From positions 275,716 through 339,715 of the forward strand of contig NZ_KB849726.1 in assembly GCF_000368865.1 (NCBI RefSeq): a stretch of DNA of 64,000 nt. Reading direction: 5' to 3'. This document shows, in pieces, positions 21,760 to 31,628 of the stretch; position 1 is the stretch's first letter; every line of letters begins with the position of its first letter. Origin of the DNA: Acinetobacter bouvetii DSM 14964 = CIP 107468. GTDB taxonomy: Bacteria > Pseudomonadota > Gammaproteobacteria > Pseudomonadales > Moraxellaceae. The position numbers and the translations under genes were made by a program. Below the pieces are notes generated by a model that was given only the letters and a program-made list of their open reading frames with translations, searched no databases and had not been told where the DNA came from.

Positions 21760-22926
21760 ATGAATCTACATGAGTATCAAGCGAAAGCGCTATTAAAAAA
21801 ATATGGAATGCCGGTACAGGAAGGCATTTTGGCCACCAATGCAGAAGAAGCCGTAAAAGCATTTGAACAGCTGGGTGGAAAATTTGCAGTATTAAAAGCG
21901 CAGGTGCATGCAGGTGGCCGCGGTAAAGCAGGCGGTGTAAAAGTCGTTAAAACGGCTCAGGAAGCGGCAGATTACGCCAACAGCATTATTGGTACGCGTT
22001 TGGTGACCTATCAAACAGATTCAAATGGCCAGCCTGTGAACAGCATTTTAGTGGCTGAAGATGTGTACCCTGTAGAGCGGGAGCTTTACTTGGGCGCAGT
22101 GGTCGACCGTTCCAGCCGCCGCGTGACCTTTATGGCGTCAACTGAAGGCGGTGTGGAAATTGAAAAAGTTGCAGAAGAAACCCCTGAAAAAATCATTAAA
22201 GTTGAAGTTGATCCACTCGTTGGACTATTGCCATTCCAAGCGCGCGAAGTCGGCTTTGCTTTAAATCTGAAAAATGAACAGATCAATCAATTTGTTAAAA
22301 TCATGACGGCCGCATATCAGGCGTTCATTGAAAATGATTTTGCGCTGTTTGAAATTAATCCGCTGTCTGTGCGTGAAAATGGCGAAATTCTTTGCGTAGA
22401 CGCCAAAGTAGGCATTGATTCGAATGCGCTGTACCGTCTGCCTGAAATTGCCGCCATGCGTGATAAATCGCAAGAAAACGAGCGTGAATTGAAAGCGTCT
22501 GAGTTTGATCTGAACTATGTGGCATTAGAAGGCAACATTGGCTGCATGGTGAATGGCGCAGGCCTTGCCATGGCAACCATGGATATCATTAAGCTGTATG
22601 GCGGGCAGCCTGCCAACTTCCTTGATGTGGGCGGCGGCGCGACCAAAGAACGTGTGATTGAAGCGTTTAAAATTATTTTATCGGATAGCTCTGTAAAAGG
22701 GGTTTTGATTAATATTTTTGGCGGTATTGTACGCTGTGACATGATTGCTGAAGCAATTATTGCTGCGGTTCAGGAAGTGAATGTAACTGTGCCTGTCGTG
22801 GTTCGATTGGAGGGGAATAACTCCGAACTGGGTGCAAAATTGCTCGATGAATCAGGTTTGACTTTAATTTCTGCGAATGGCCTTGCTGATGCTGCAGAAA
22901 AAATTGTTGCTGCAGTAAAAGCTTAA
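21760..22926 (+). CDS. sucC: Succinyl-CoA synthetase beta subunit
   Basis: With SucD it converts succinyl-CoA to succinate with nucleotide phosphorylation. The 388 residues begin [19 protein letters not shown], the ATP-grasp start typical of SucC. Family segments [32 protein letters not shown] and [13 protein letters not shown] are all present. The C-terminal part is the CoA-ligase domain contacting SucD. It sits 140 bases after the lpd terminator, so it probably has its own promoter, and is 12 bases from sucD with an AAGGAG site between. Confidence 0.97.
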   Translation: MNLHEYQAKALLKKYGMPVQEGILATNAEEAVKAFEQLGGKFAVLKAQVHAGGRGKAGGVKVVKTAQEAADYANSIIGTRLVTYQTDSNGQPVNSILVAEDVYPVERELYLGAVVDRSSRRVTFMASTEGGVEIEKVAEETPEKIIKVEVDPLVGLLPFQAREVGFALNLKNEQINQFVKIMTAAYQAFIENDFALFEINPLSVRENGEILCVDAKVGIDSNALYRLPEIAAMRDKSQENERELKASEFDLNYVALEGNIGCMVNGAGLAMATMDIIKLYGGQPANFLDVGGGATKERVIEAFKIILSDSSVKGVLINIFGGIVRCDMIAEAIIAAVQEVNVTVPVVVRLEGNNSELGAKLLDESGLTLISANGLADAAEKIVAAVKA

Positions 22927-22938
22927 GGAGTAGCCATT

Positions 22939-23829
22939 ATGAGCGTATTAGTAAATAAAGACACAAAAGTATTGGTACAGGGCTTCACCGGTAAAAACGG
23001 CACATTCCACTCGGAACAGTCGATTGCCTACGGCACAAAAGTGGTTGGCGGCGTCACGCCGGGCAAGGGCGGTCAAACCCACCTGAATTTGCCTGTGTTT
23101 AACACCATGAAAGAAGCTGTGAAAGAAACCGGTGCAAATGCTACCTCAATTTATGTGCCTGCGCCATTTGTCTTGGACTCCATTATTGAATCCATTGATT
23201 CAGGCATTGAATTGATTGTCGTGATTACTGAAGGCGTGCCGACACTGGATATGCTGAAAGCCAAGCGCTATTTAGAAACCTATGGCAATAATGCGTGTTT
23301 AATTGGGCCAAACTGTCCGGGCATCATTACGCCAGGGCAGTGTAAAATTGGCATTATGCCGGGCCATATTCACCAGCCGGGTAAAATCGGCATTATTTCA
23401 CGTTCAGGCACATTGACCTATGAAGCGGTGGCGCAAACCACGAAGCTCGGTTTAGGCCAATCAACCTGTATCGGCATTGGCGGCGACCCGATTCCGGGGA
23501 TGAATCAAATTGACTGCTTAAAGCTATTCCAGGAAGATCCGCAAACTGAAGCCATTATCATGATTGGCGAAATTGGCGGTACGGCAGAAGAAGAGGCTGC
23601 GGAATATATTCAGGCGCATGTGACGAAACCCGTTGTGGGCTATATTGCAGGCGTGACTGCGCCGAAAGGCAAACGCATGGGGCATGCGGGCGCCATTATT
23701 TCTGGCGGAAAAGGGACGGCTGAAGAAAAATTTGCGGCTTTTGAAAAAGCGGGAATGGCATATACGCGCAGCCCTGCAGAATTGGGTTCTACCATGCTGC
23801 AAGTGCTGAAAGATAAAAATATCGCTTAA
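22939..23829 (+). CDS. sucD: Succinyl-CoA synthetase alpha subunit
   Basis: Binds CoA and carries the phosphohistidine intermediate. The 296 residues include the CoA-binding Rossmann part ([15 protein letters not shown]), the phosphorylated histidine in [18 protein letters not shown], and the segment [20 protein letters not shown]. The start follows an AAGGAG site and lies 12 bases after sucC. A terminator follows at 23864. Confidence 0.97.
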   Translation: MSVLVNKDTKVLVQGFTGKNGTFHSEQSIAYGTKVVGGVTPGKGGQTHLNLPVFNTMKEAVKETGANATSIYVPAPFVLDSIIESIDSGIELIVVITEGVPTLDMLKAKRYLETYGNNACLIGPNCPGIITPGQCKIGIMPGHIHQPGKIGIISRSGTLTYEAVAQTTKLGLGQSTCIGIGGDPIPGMNQIDCLKLFQEDPQTEAIIMIGEIGGTAEEEAAEYIQAHVTKPVVGYIAGVTAPKGKRMGHAGAIISGGKGTAEEKFAAFEKAGMAYTRSPAELGSTMLQVLKDKNIA

Positions 23830-23863
23830 GCAAGAGACTTCGGCTGTGTTCATCAGCTGCAAG

Positions 23864-23891
23864 AAAAAGCCCCTTTAAAGGGGCTTTTTTG
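23864..23891 (+). terminator. Intrinsic terminator of sucCD
   Basis: AAAAAGCCCC TTTA AAGGGGCTTTTT stem-loop with a T-run, about 35 bases after the sucD stop. Confidence 0.92.
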
Positions 23892-24078
23892 TACCTGTAA
23901 TAAAAATAAGAAACTTCAAATACATAGCGATGCTCTTTTTTGTTGATCACTTTTTAAACACTTTCTTACATAAAAATGATGATTCAGGCGAAAATTTAGC
24001 CAAATTTATTCTATATACTGTGAAACAGGTCACATTATGTGGCTGCTAATAAATATAACTTTCTTAATGTGAATAATC
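23892..24078 (+). promoter_or_regulatory. Promoter region of pgaABCD
   Basis: AT-rich 187 bases between the sucCD terminator and pgaA. A TATACT hexamer at about 24014-24019 is a good minus-10 candidate; no strong minus-35 was fixed. The rest shows nothing recognisable. Confidence 0.4.
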
Positions 24079-26535
24079 ATGATCAATAAGACATATTTAG
24101 GCCAATTTTGCTTTTTATCGATTTTGACGAGTCTTCCAGTATTAGGGCAGGCTGATGATCTTGTTGATCAGCAGCGGGAAATAAGTGTTGCTGAAATCCG
24201 TGCCGGTAATACCGATCAAGGCTTTAATCAGTTAAAAGCATTATTGAAGCAGTATCCAGACAATCAGAAGCTAATCGCAGACTATATGGCGCTGCGCTAC
24301 GCAAATGCAAAATTTTCAGCCAATGATGCCGCATATCTGACGCAGATTGTGCCGGCTGAATTCCCAGACTACGGCAAAGTCAGTGTGATTAAAGGGCTGC
24401 GTGATCTGAAGCAGTATGATCAGGCGCTGCAGTGGACAGAAAAGTTTTATCAGACGGATTTATCTGAGCAATGGCCCATTTGGCAAGGCGTATTGCTGGC
24501 TGAGTCAGGGCAAAAGCAACGGGCGCGAGAGAAGTTTGCCCAGATGGATTTGCAGTTTTTTGAAGCCGATTATTTATCGCAGTTGGCCTATGCTTACCGT
24601 TTATTGGACATGCCCGCCGATTCATTGCATGCCGCTCAGCTGGCGCTGGATAAAAAAACGGATACCGATACTCAAGAACAGTATGTGCTGGCATTAATGC
24701 AAAACAGTGATTTTGTGAAAGCCGAACAATATATCCAGTCCAACGGCATGATTGCTTCACGTCCAGCATTGCAGCATCTTTTGAAGATGAATGAATTTTC
24801 ACAGCGCATTCAGCAAGGCATTCAAGCATCCAAAAATGCATTTGATATGAAGCGAGGGGTAGAGGCTTACGCATCTTTGGACAGTGTGATTGCGGATATG
24901 CAGGCTTATGAGCCCTCTTTGCCCGCGGATGAAGCCAGTAAGCGCAAATTTTATTATGAATACATTTTTGCCTTAAATGCCAGAAATGCCTCAAAGCAAG
25001 CGATTGCGCAAGTACGCAAAACTGGGCTGGATGCGATGGAAATGCCCGCTTATGTCCGTCATGCGCTGGCAGACAGCTATTTAAAAATCCGTCAGCCAAA
25101 ACGGGCGGAGCAGTTGTACAAGAGTTTGTTTGCAGAAAAAAATTATGCGGACTATAACGTGTATTCAGGGCTGTATTACAGTTTGATTGAGCAGGAAAAA
25201 TTTAAAGAAGCCAATCAGCTGATTGATGAAATGGATAAACAGCTGCCAACCTTTGTGTACAGTAATGCTAAAGGGGTGGATAAAGCGCCGCATGATGACC
25301 GGACAGAATTTATTGCCCTGAAAGGCCTGAACTATGCCTACAGAAATGAACTTGGCAAGGCTGAGCGGTATTTTAATGAATTGACCGCTAAAGCGGCGGG
25401 CAATATCGGCTATCAAAACAACTTGGCGCAGATTCAGCGCTGGCGCCAAAAGCCTGAGCAGTCGCAGCGCACTTTAGATCAGTTGAACAGTCTTGAACCA
25501 GTCAGTCAGGCCACGCAAATTAACCGCATGCAGAACTTTCAGGCGCTGAATCAGGTTCAGGCATGGCGGGCGATGAATCAATATCTGTTCAAGAATTTAA
25601 GCGAAGATACCGGTGTTCAGCAAAGCAAGAAGGAATTGGATGACCGCAATCGGGCGACGATCCAGCATCAAAGCGCTTTTTCAAAAAGTGATTCAGACAA
25701 TGACGCGCTGCTGGGGCGCTTAAAAGGTTCTCGCGAACAGGAGAACTGGACGCGCATCAATAGTCCTTGGTTCTATGAAAATTTCCGCCTTTTTGCAGAT
25801 CACAGCAACCGCTGGGCAAAGTATGAAACGGGAAAACTGAAAGATCAGCGCATTGGTGCGGGGCTGGAATGGTCTTCAGACCGTAAAGCCGCATCTGCTT
25901 TGCTGTCACAGAGTACGGATGGCGACCGTTTTGGCGTGCAGCTGAACTGGGCGCAGCGGCTGAGTGATCATTGGGATTATGCGCTGGGCTATGACAGCCA
26001 GGCGGATATTCCGCTGCAGTCTTTGGCGCAAGGCCATGAAGGCCAGTCGTATCTGTTCGGGATGAATTGGCAGCAGAACGAATCGCGCAAAGCCGGCGCG
26101 GCTTACCAATTGACAGATATCGATGATGGCAATACCCGTCAGGAGCTTTCAGCCTACTTTAAGCAGCAGCTGCAGCAGTCGCCGCATCATATTACAGCGG
26201 CAACCGTCCGCGGCTTTTACGGCCAAAATGATCAGGTTGATGTGCCGTATTTCAACCCTGAGCACAGTTACAGCGCAGAAATTACTTTAGAACACGACTG
26301 GATGACTTGGCGCAATTATGAACGCCATTTTAATCAGCATTTCGCAGCAACAGTAGGCACATTTGGGCAAAACGGCTACTCCGGCAAAGCGCTTTACAAT
26401 ATTTATTATCAGCATGACTGGCAGCTGTCCCGGACCTGGAAACTGAATTATGGCATAGGCTGGGGTTCACATCCGTATGATGGCGATGATGAAAATCGAA
26501 CCTATGCCACGCTTGGATTTGAGGGGCGCTTCTAA
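24079..26535 (+). CDS. pgaA: Outer-membrane PNAG export porin PgaA
   Basis: The outer-membrane protein through which partly deacetylated poly-beta-1,6-N-acetylglucosamine leaves the cell. The 818 residues show an N-terminal signal peptide (cleavage near VLGQA-DD), a long helical region of TPR-like repeats (about 30-520) that lies in the periplasm and binds polymer and PgaB, and a C-terminal beta-barrel (about 560-818) with alternating aromatic strands ending in ATLGFEGRF. The terminal phenylalanine is the usual outer-membrane sorting signal. The call rests on this architecture and on the operon with PgaB, PgaC and PgaD. Its stop overlaps the pgaB start. Confidence 0.93.
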   Translation: MINKTYLGQFCFLSILTSLPVLGQADDLVDQQREISVAEIRAGNTDQGFNQLKALLKQYPDNQKLIADYMALRYANAKFSANDAAYLTQIVPAEFPDYGKVSVIKGLRDLKQYDQALQWTEKFYQTDLSEQWPIWQGVLLAESGQKQRAREKFAQMDLQFFEADYLSQLAYAYRLLDMPADSLHAAQLALDKKTDTDTQEQYVLALMQNSDFVKAEQYIQSNGMIASRPALQHLLKMNEFSQRIQQGIQASKNAFDMKRGVEAYASLDSVIADMQAYEPSLPADEASKRKFYYEYIFALNARNASKQAIAQVRKTGLDAMEMPAYVRHALADSYLKIRQPKRAEQLYKSLFAEKNYADYNVYSGLYYSLIEQEKFKEANQLIDEMDKQLPTFVYSNAKGVDKAPHDDRTEFIALKGLNYAYRNELGKAERYFNELTAKAAGNIGYQNNLAQIQRWRQKPEQSQRTLDQLNSLEPVSQATQINRMQNFQALNQVQAWRAMNQYLFKNLSEDTGVQQSKKELDDRNRATIQHQSAFSKSDSDNDALLGRLKGSREQENWTRINSPWFYENFRLFADHSNRWAKYETGKLKDQRIGAGLEWSSDRKAASALLSQSTDGDRFGVQLNWAQRLSDHWDYALGYDSQADIPLQSLAQGHEGQSYLFGMNWQQNESRKAGAAYQLTDIDDGNTRQELSAYFKQQLQQSPHHITAATVRGFYGQNDQVDVPYFNPEHSYSAEITLEHDWMTWRNYERHFNQHFAATVGTFGQNGYSGKALYNIYYQHDWQLSRTWKLNYGIGWGSHPYDGDDENRTYATLGFEGRF

Positions 26536-28403
26536 TGAAAAGACAGTTTAGACAGCTATTTTTGAAGCAAGGCTTGGTCTTGGGGTTGCTGCTGCCATTC
26601 AGCGCAACTGCGCTGCAGGCAGCGAAGACCGCCGCGGTACGGATCAATGCGCCTTTATCTTTAAGTGAGGAACAGCAGCGCCAAAATCAATTTGTCACGC
26701 TGACTTTTCATGATGTGCGTGACGATGTGGCTAAAAGCGGCGACCGTGATGTGTATGCCATCAGCACGCAGAACTTAGGACAGTTTTTTGCTTGGATCAA
26801 GCGTGAGGGCTGGCAGCCAATCCGCCTGCAGGACGTAATGCAGGCGCGGCTGAAGCAGCAAAAACTGCCTGAAAAAGCCATTATGCTGACCTTTGATGAT
26901 GGCGCGCTCAGCAGCTACAGCAAAGTCTTTCCTTTGCTGAAAGCCTATAACTATCCAGCCGTATTCGCCATTCCAACCAGCTGGATTAACGGCAATACCA
27001 AAGATGCTTATGAGGCGTATGGTGAAGGCAGTTTAATGAACTGGGGCCAAATGCGCGAAATGCAGCAGTCCGGCTTGGCAGAGTTTGTCTCGCATTCAGA
27101 TAATTTGCATCGCGGCATCTTGGCAAATCCTCAGAAAAATATGGAGCCGGCGGCAATCACCCGGGAATACCTGCCTGCTGCAAACCGCTATGAAAATACG
27201 GCAGAGTTTGAAAAGCGCATTGTGAATGATTTGCAAAAATCAAAACAAGAGCTTGATCTTCAATTAGGGATTAACAGTTTGGCAATTTTTTGGCCTTATG
27301 GCGCTGTTACTCCTGAAATTGAAGGATTGGCGCGTCAAGCAGGCTTGCCGATGTCTTTCAGCTTAGGCAATGTGGTCAGTTTGGCGGATTCCATTCAGAC
27401 TTATCAGCGCATACTGATTATGGACAACCCGAGTCCTGAACAAATTCATCAGAACATGGATGATTTTATCAATGAAGCCCGCGCGCCGTATAAGCAGCGC
27501 AAAAGCTTTTTAAGCTTTAATTTGGCGGAACTGCAGTCCAAAACTCCTGAGGAATTTGACCAAAAGCTTGGTCAGCTGCTGGATCAAGTCAATGCATTGA
27601 AAAGCAATACACTGCTGCTGCAGGCTGCAATTGATCAAGACGGCGACGGGAAAATTGATGCGCTGTTTTTTCCAAATTCGAAGCTGCCGATGCAGCAGGA
27701 CTTGCTGAACCGTACCGTATGGCAAGCGAGAACCCGCATTTCAAACCGGGTCTATGCTGAACTGCCGGTCAGTCTGGAATTGCAGCAGGGCATTAATTTA
27801 GCTGATCTGACGGCAGACTTAATGAAAAACAACAGTTCATTGGAAGGACTGATTTTAGATCCAGGCAATGCGCTGGACTGCGCCATTAGCCAAGCGCAGT
27901 GGACCGAAGCTTGTACACAGCAAGTGAAACAGGTCATTGCCATCAAAGAGCAAAGCAAAGCGAGCGCGCATTACTATTCCAATATCAGCAATGATAATCA
28001 GACTGCCCTAAAGCTGAGTTTAAAAGGCAACCGCTTTGCAGGCTTAGAGCCTTTAGTTATGCAGGCCTTAACAGCATCGGATTTTTTGTATATCAGCTTG
28101 AATCCGGTGCAGCAGCCGGAAACGTTTAAAGCCTTTGTCAAAGCGCTGAATAGCTTAGGCGCAGAGCAAAAACAGCGTTTGATTGTCAGTTTAGACATTA
28201 ACCCGAAAATGAGCAGCAAAGACTGGGAGCGCTATCAGCAGAATTATCAGATGCTGCGTGCCGCCTCCATTCAAAAGATCGGCGTCAATAATTACCTGCT
28301 TCAGGATGGAGCTAGAGTACAGCAAAATCTGTATAAAAATTTAAGCATGAATGGCAGTCCGCTGACCTACCGCGATCCTTATCAGCAAGGAGGAACCAGG
28401 TAA
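26535..28403 (+). CDS. pgaB: PNAG de-N-acetylase PgaB
   Basis: A periplasmic polysaccharide deacetylase that removes some acetyl groups from PNAG so that it can be exported. The N-terminal CE4-type domain (about 50-310) has VTLTFHDVRDD, MLTFDDGALSSYSKVFP and the metal-histidine segment EFVSHSDNLHRGI. The C-terminal half (about 320-622) follows the outline of the PgaB hydrolase domain at its start (NTLLLQAAIDQDGDGKIDALFFPNSKLP), but the position where HDD-type acidic residues are expected reads GLILDPGNALDCAIS, so it looks catalytically dead. A signal peptide is present but no lipobox cysteine, unlike E. coli PgaB. It is 1 base overlapped with both pgaA and pgaC. Confidence 0.92.
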   Translation: MKRQFRQLFLKQGLVLGLLLPFSATALQAAKTAAVRINAPLSLSEEQQRQNQFVTLTFHDVRDDVAKSGDRDVYAISTQNLGQFFAWIKREGWQPIRLQDVMQARLKQQKLPEKAIMLTFDDGALSSYSKVFPLLKAYNYPAVFAIPTSWINGNTKDAYEAYGEGSLMNWGQMREMQQSGLAEFVSHSDNLHRGILANPQKNMEPAAITREYLPAANRYENTAEFEKRIVNDLQKSKQELDLQLGINSLAIFWPYGAVTPEIEGLARQAGLPMSFSLGNVVSLADSIQTYQRILIMDNPSPEQIHQNMDDFINEARAPYKQRKSFLSFNLAELQSKTPEEFDQKLGQLLDQVNALKSNTLLLQAAIDQDGDGKIDALFFPNSKLPMQQDLLNRTVWQARTRISNRVYAELPVSLELQQGINLADLTADLMKNNSSLEGLILDPGNALDCAISQAQWTEACTQQVKQVIAIKEQSKASAHYYSNISNDNQTALKLSLKGNRFAGLEPLVMQALTASDFLYISLNPVQQPETFKAFVKALNSLGAEQKQRLIVSLDINPKMSSKDWERYQQNYQMLRAASIQKIGVNNYLLQDGARVQQNLYKNLSMNGSPLTYRDPYQQGGTR

Positions 28404-29680
28404 TGGAACAATGGATAACAGATTTGAGTTTTAATGACTTGTTCTTTGGCTTTGCCTTTTTATACCCGCTGTTTATGGCATGGGTTTGGATTGCCGGCGG
28501 CATCTGGTTTTATTTAAAGCGTGAATGGAAACAGCCGGAATTGCCCGTGCCAAGTAATGCCGGCTGCAGCATTATTGTGCCGTGCTTTAATGAAGAAGCA
28601 CAGGTGCATGAAACCATCCGTTTTGCCATGCAGACACAGTATCCGAACTTTGAAGTGATTGCGGTAAACGACGGCAGCCGAGACCGGACGGGTGAAATTT
28701 TAGACCGGCTGGCGGAACAGTATCCTAAACTGCGCGTGGTGCATCTGGCGGAAAATCAGGGCAAAGCTTATGCGCTGCGGGCTGGCGCAATGGTCAGCCA
28801 ATTTGAGTATTTGGTTTGCATCGATGGTGATGCGCTGCTGCATCCGCATTCTGTGCTGTGGATGATGCACCATTTAACCAGATTCCCGCGGGTGGGCGCG
28901 ATCACTGGAAATCCGCGCATTGTGAACCGTTCCAGCGTTTTAGGCAAAATTCAAGTCGGAGAATTTTCTTCAATCATTGGCTTAATAAAGCGCGCGCAGC
29001 GGACGTATGGCCGTATTTTTACGGTATCAGGCGCTATAGCGGGTTTCCGCAAAACAGCCTTGGACCGGATCGGCTACTGGCGTGATGACATGATTACAGA
29101 AGATATCGATGTGTCGTGGCGCTTGCAGTTTGATCATTGGGACTTGCACTATGTGCCGCAAGCGCTGTGCTATATCTACATGCCTGAAACGTTTAACGGC
29201 TTGTGGAAGCAGCGCCTGCGCTGGGCGCAAGGCGGTATTGAAGTGCTGTTTGCGTATTTGCCGAAAATCTGTAAATGGCATTTAAGGCGCATGTGGCCAA
29301 TTGCTTTTGAATCCATCATCAGTGTGCTGTGGGCGTACACCATGTTTGGGATTTTTCTGCTGTATTTCTATGGGCTGTTTTTCTCGCTGCCAGGCGAATG
29401 GGCAATTCAATCGCTGATTCCGCAATGGTATGGCGTGATCTTGGGTTTGACCTGTTTAATCCAATTTTTGGTGAGCCTTTGGATTGACCGGCCCTATGAT
29501 AGGCACCGCATGCTGCGCAATTATTTTTGGGTGATTTGGTATCCGCTGTTCTTCTGGATCTTGGCCATGCTGACAACGGTATTTGCCTTGCCGAAAACCA
29601 TTTTTAAAACGCAGAAACGCGCCCGCTGGGTCAGCCCAGACCGCGGTTTTAGAGGGGAGGAAAACAATGAGCCAAGTTAA
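28403..29680 (+). CDS. pgaC: PNAG synthase glycosyltransferase PgaC
   Basis: A family 2 glycosyltransferase in the inner membrane that polymerises UDP-GlcNAc into beta-1,6-linked PNAG. The 425 residues begin with a membrane segment (LFFGFAFLYPLFMAWVWIAG), then the catalytic domain with VNDGSRDRTG, CIDGDALL, the acceptor-site TEDIDVSWRL and the QRLRWAQGG motif. At least three further membrane helices follow (about 305-400). All core GT2 motifs are intact. It overlaps pgaB by one base and pgaD by 14 bases, so the whole operon is tightly coupled. Confidence 0.96.
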   Translation: MEQWITDLSFNDLFFGFAFLYPLFMAWVWIAGGIWFYLKREWKQPELPVPSNAGCSIIVPCFNEEAQVHETIRFAMQTQYPNFEVIAVNDGSRDRTGEILDRLAEQYPKLRVVHLAENQGKAYALRAGAMVSQFEYLVCIDGDALLHPHSVLWMMHHLTRFPRVGAITGNPRIVNRSSVLGKIQVGEFSSIIGLIKRAQRTYGRIFTVSGAIAGFRKTALDRIGYWRDDMITEDIDVSWRLQFDHWDLHYVPQALCYIYMPETFNGLWKQRLRWAQGGIEVLFAYLPKICKWHLRRMWPIAFESIISVLWAYTMFGIFLLYFYGLFFSLPGEWAIQSLIPQWYGVILGLTCLIQFLVSLWIDRPYDRHRMLRNYFWVIWYPLFFWILAMLTTVFALPKTIFKTQKRARWVSPDRGFRGEENNEPS

Positions 29681-30269
29681 TGATCTAGCGCAGAAGCCAG
29701 CCAATGCTGCTAAATTCCGCATTATCGAAAATGAGTCATTGCTGGAACTGCCGGAATATATCGATGTTCATGGTCCAGTACAGAAGCCAGCCAATACAGC
29801 TGAATTCCACATCATCAAAGATGAGGCTTTGCTGGAACTGCCGGAATATATCGACCAGCCTGAATATGTACGCCGCAAAACTGCAGGCTATAGCTTAATG
29901 GCTGTTGGCTGGATGTTTTGGATGGGGCTGTTTATGCCTATATTAACCCTCATGTTCTGGTGGTTTGAAGGCGCGGTGGCGTATACGCAGGTCATTGAGC
30001 AGATACAGCCTTTGACTGGCATTTCTATCTTGAAGCTGATGGCCTGCATTGGCATTTTGATCGGCTGCCTATTTGTCTGGGCCGGTTATAACTGGGTGCG
30101 TTTTCATGGCAAAGACCGGCGCAAGGCGCCAGACAATGTGAATGATGATGCTCTGGCGCAAAGCTTTAATGTCCAAGCGAGCGATATTGCGAAAATGCGC
30201 CAGTCCAAGAACATGACCCTGCATTACTCAGAAGAAGGGCGGCTGGAAAATTATCGAATCAATCGCTAG
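29667..30269 (+). CDS. pgaD: PNAG synthesis accessory protein PgaD with duplicated N-terminus
   Basis: A small inner-membrane partner that activates PgaC, by analogy with E. coli, where the pair responds to cyclic di-GMP. The 200 residues hold two transmembrane helices (about 77-101 and 118-145) with a charged cytoplasmic tail. The N-terminus contains a tandem repeat: residues 9-33 (QKPANAAKFRIIENESLL...) and 39-63 (QKPANTAEFHIIKDEALL...), encoded by two copies with a 90-base period. This makes the protein longer than the E. coli form (137 residues, from memory). The ATG at 29667 follows a GGGAGG site inside the pgaC end; the frame is open from 29583. Confidence 0.9.
   Translation: MSQVNDLAQKPANAAKFRIIENESLLELPEYIDVHGPVQKPANTAEFHIIKDEALLELPEYIDQPEYVRRKTAGYSLMAVGWMFWMGLFMPILTLMFWWFEGAVAYTQVIEQIQPLTGISILKLMACIGILIGCLFVWAGYNWVRFHGKDRRKAPDNVNDDALAQSFNVQASDIAKMRQSKNMTLHYSEEGRLENYRINR
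29691..29855 (+). repeat. Tandem 90-base duplication within pgaD
   Basis: Unit 1 starts at 29691 and unit 2 at 29781. The first 75 bases of each unit agree at about 65 positions by eye, with most differences scattered, so the copies have diverged since duplication while the reading frame has been kept. Confidence 0.85.
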
Positions 30270-30326
30270 AGAATTGATGATCCGGCAGCGCTGTTGGAAG
30301 CATGCCGCATTCGTCAGGCTGCTGTG

Positions 30327-31628
30327 TTATTCAGCTTTTGCAAATGCATCTTTCAGCTGCTTGGCATCCGGATGCCCTTGCACAAAATCATCAGGATAAT
30401 AGCCTATATGCTGAACGCCATTCTGCTCCAGCAATTGTATGGTGTCGATTAACTCTTCATCAGCTATTTGATTTTGATGATTCCAGTCAGTGGCCTGCAA
30501 TTCAAAAATGGTACGGCTCAAATTTGGGTCGTATTTTTTTGCCCGCTGAATCAAGTCTAAATAAAATTGACGGTGATCGTCAGCTTTTTCCATATAGGGC
30601 ATCGCCATAATGGCATTATAGTCATAGTGTTGATAGGTGCCGGCATTGGATTGGCTGAACCATTTTTCACTGTCTGGATTCAGTACGGCTTCTGCATACA
30701 TGTTGCGGGCAAAGCGTAGATTCGGCTCGCGCTGTTTCAATATTTCGCTGATGCCTGCGGCGAATTGATCTAAATAGGCGGTTTTATAGCGGGAAAATTT
30801 TAACTGATGCGGATGTTCCGGCTGCTCAATCAAGGATGCGCTGTTAAAGCCCCATTTTTGATAGGCGGCATGGGCCGGCGCGCTGTCATCTTCAAAATCG
30901 CTGAGGGTAATATCATCATGATACAGAATGCCGTCAACAGGGTTCTGCTGAATGAAGTCTAAAAATATTTCAGCGGTATACTGCAGATTTTTTGCATCAA
31001 AAGGCGAAACGCGGATGTAGCCTTTCTTTCCGCCGCTATTCTGCACGTACTGCAATTGATACTTTTTAGGGAATTCCCACGCGATTAATGGCAGCCAGCC
31101 ATATACCGCCTGGACTTGCGTATGCTGGCGGATCTCCAGCAGCACGCGGTGAAATAAATCTTCGCGCAGCGGGATGTGCCTGTTTTGAAAATAAACGGCA
31201 TTGGCTGAACCATTGGCATCAGGATCGGCAAAGGCCTGCAAAAAAACAGTATTGGGCTGAATGGTTTGAATGCGGCGGATAAGTTCCCGAAGATTGCGCT
31301 TTTGCTGTATTGGGTCGGCATCATAAACGTAGTCTAAATCAATATGCATGATGCGCATGTTCTGCTGCTGAGCAGTCCGCAGTTCAGCTGTTTTTTGCCG
31401 CGCAGGCGCAGACGCTGCATAGCGCTTCACTAAGTCTTGAATGGGATGCTGCGCAATTTGCACAGTTTCGGCATTGCAGGTTCCTGCAATTGCTAAACCC
31501 ATGCAGGCCAATATGCTCAGCAGCTTCGACTGCATAAGCAGAACGGGCTTAAATCTTAGTTTTTTTTGCGCCAGTCTATGCGGCCTTAACTCACGCATTG
31601 GCGATTTTTTTGAACGCTTGAATTGCAT
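30327..31628 (-). CDS. Stand-alone PgaB C-terminal-type PNAG hydrolase (GH153-like)
   Basis: This 433-residue protein corresponds to the C-terminal hydrolase domain of E. coli PgaB, without any deacetylase domain. Visible matches to that domain are MHIDLDYVYDADPIQQKRN, TVFLQAFADPDANG, RVSPFDAKN, GILYHDDITLSDFEDDSAP (the acidic catalytic region), FARNMYAEAV, AIMAMPYMEKAD and GYYPDDF. A signal peptide or anchor ends near AGTCNAETV. The start is uncertain: ATG 31628 (used), 31598, 31535 or the far end 31730. It converges on pgaABCD with a 57-base gap. It probably cuts PNAG in the periplasm, aiding export or trimming. Confidence 0.85.
   Translation of the reverse strand: MQFKRSKKSPMRELRPHRLAQKKLRFKPVLLMQSKLLSILACMGLAIAGTCNAETVQIAQHPIQDLVKRYAASAPARQKTAELRTAQQQNMRIMHIDLDYVYDADPIQQKRNLRELIRRIQTIQPNTVFLQAFADPDANGSANAVYFQNRHIPLREDLFHRVLLEIRQHTQVQAVYGWLPLIAWEFPKKYQLQYVQNSGGKKGYIRVSPFDAKNLQYTAEIFLDFIQQNPVDGILYHDDITLSDFEDDSAPAHAAYQKWGFNSASLIEQPEHPHQLKFSRYKTAYLDQFAAGISEILKQREPNLRFARNMYAEAVLNPDSEKWFSQSNAGTYQHYDYNAIMAMPYMEKADDHRQFYLDLIQRAKKYDPNLSRTIFELQATDWNHQNQIADEELIDTIQLLEQNGVQHIGYYPDDFVQGHPDAKQLKDAFAKAE

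Noticed and set aside
24389-25099. 236-residue open frame antisense to pgaA
   Set aside because: It lies wholly inside pgaA on the other strand, has no family motif and has biased composition from the antisense of a Gln/Ala-rich gene.
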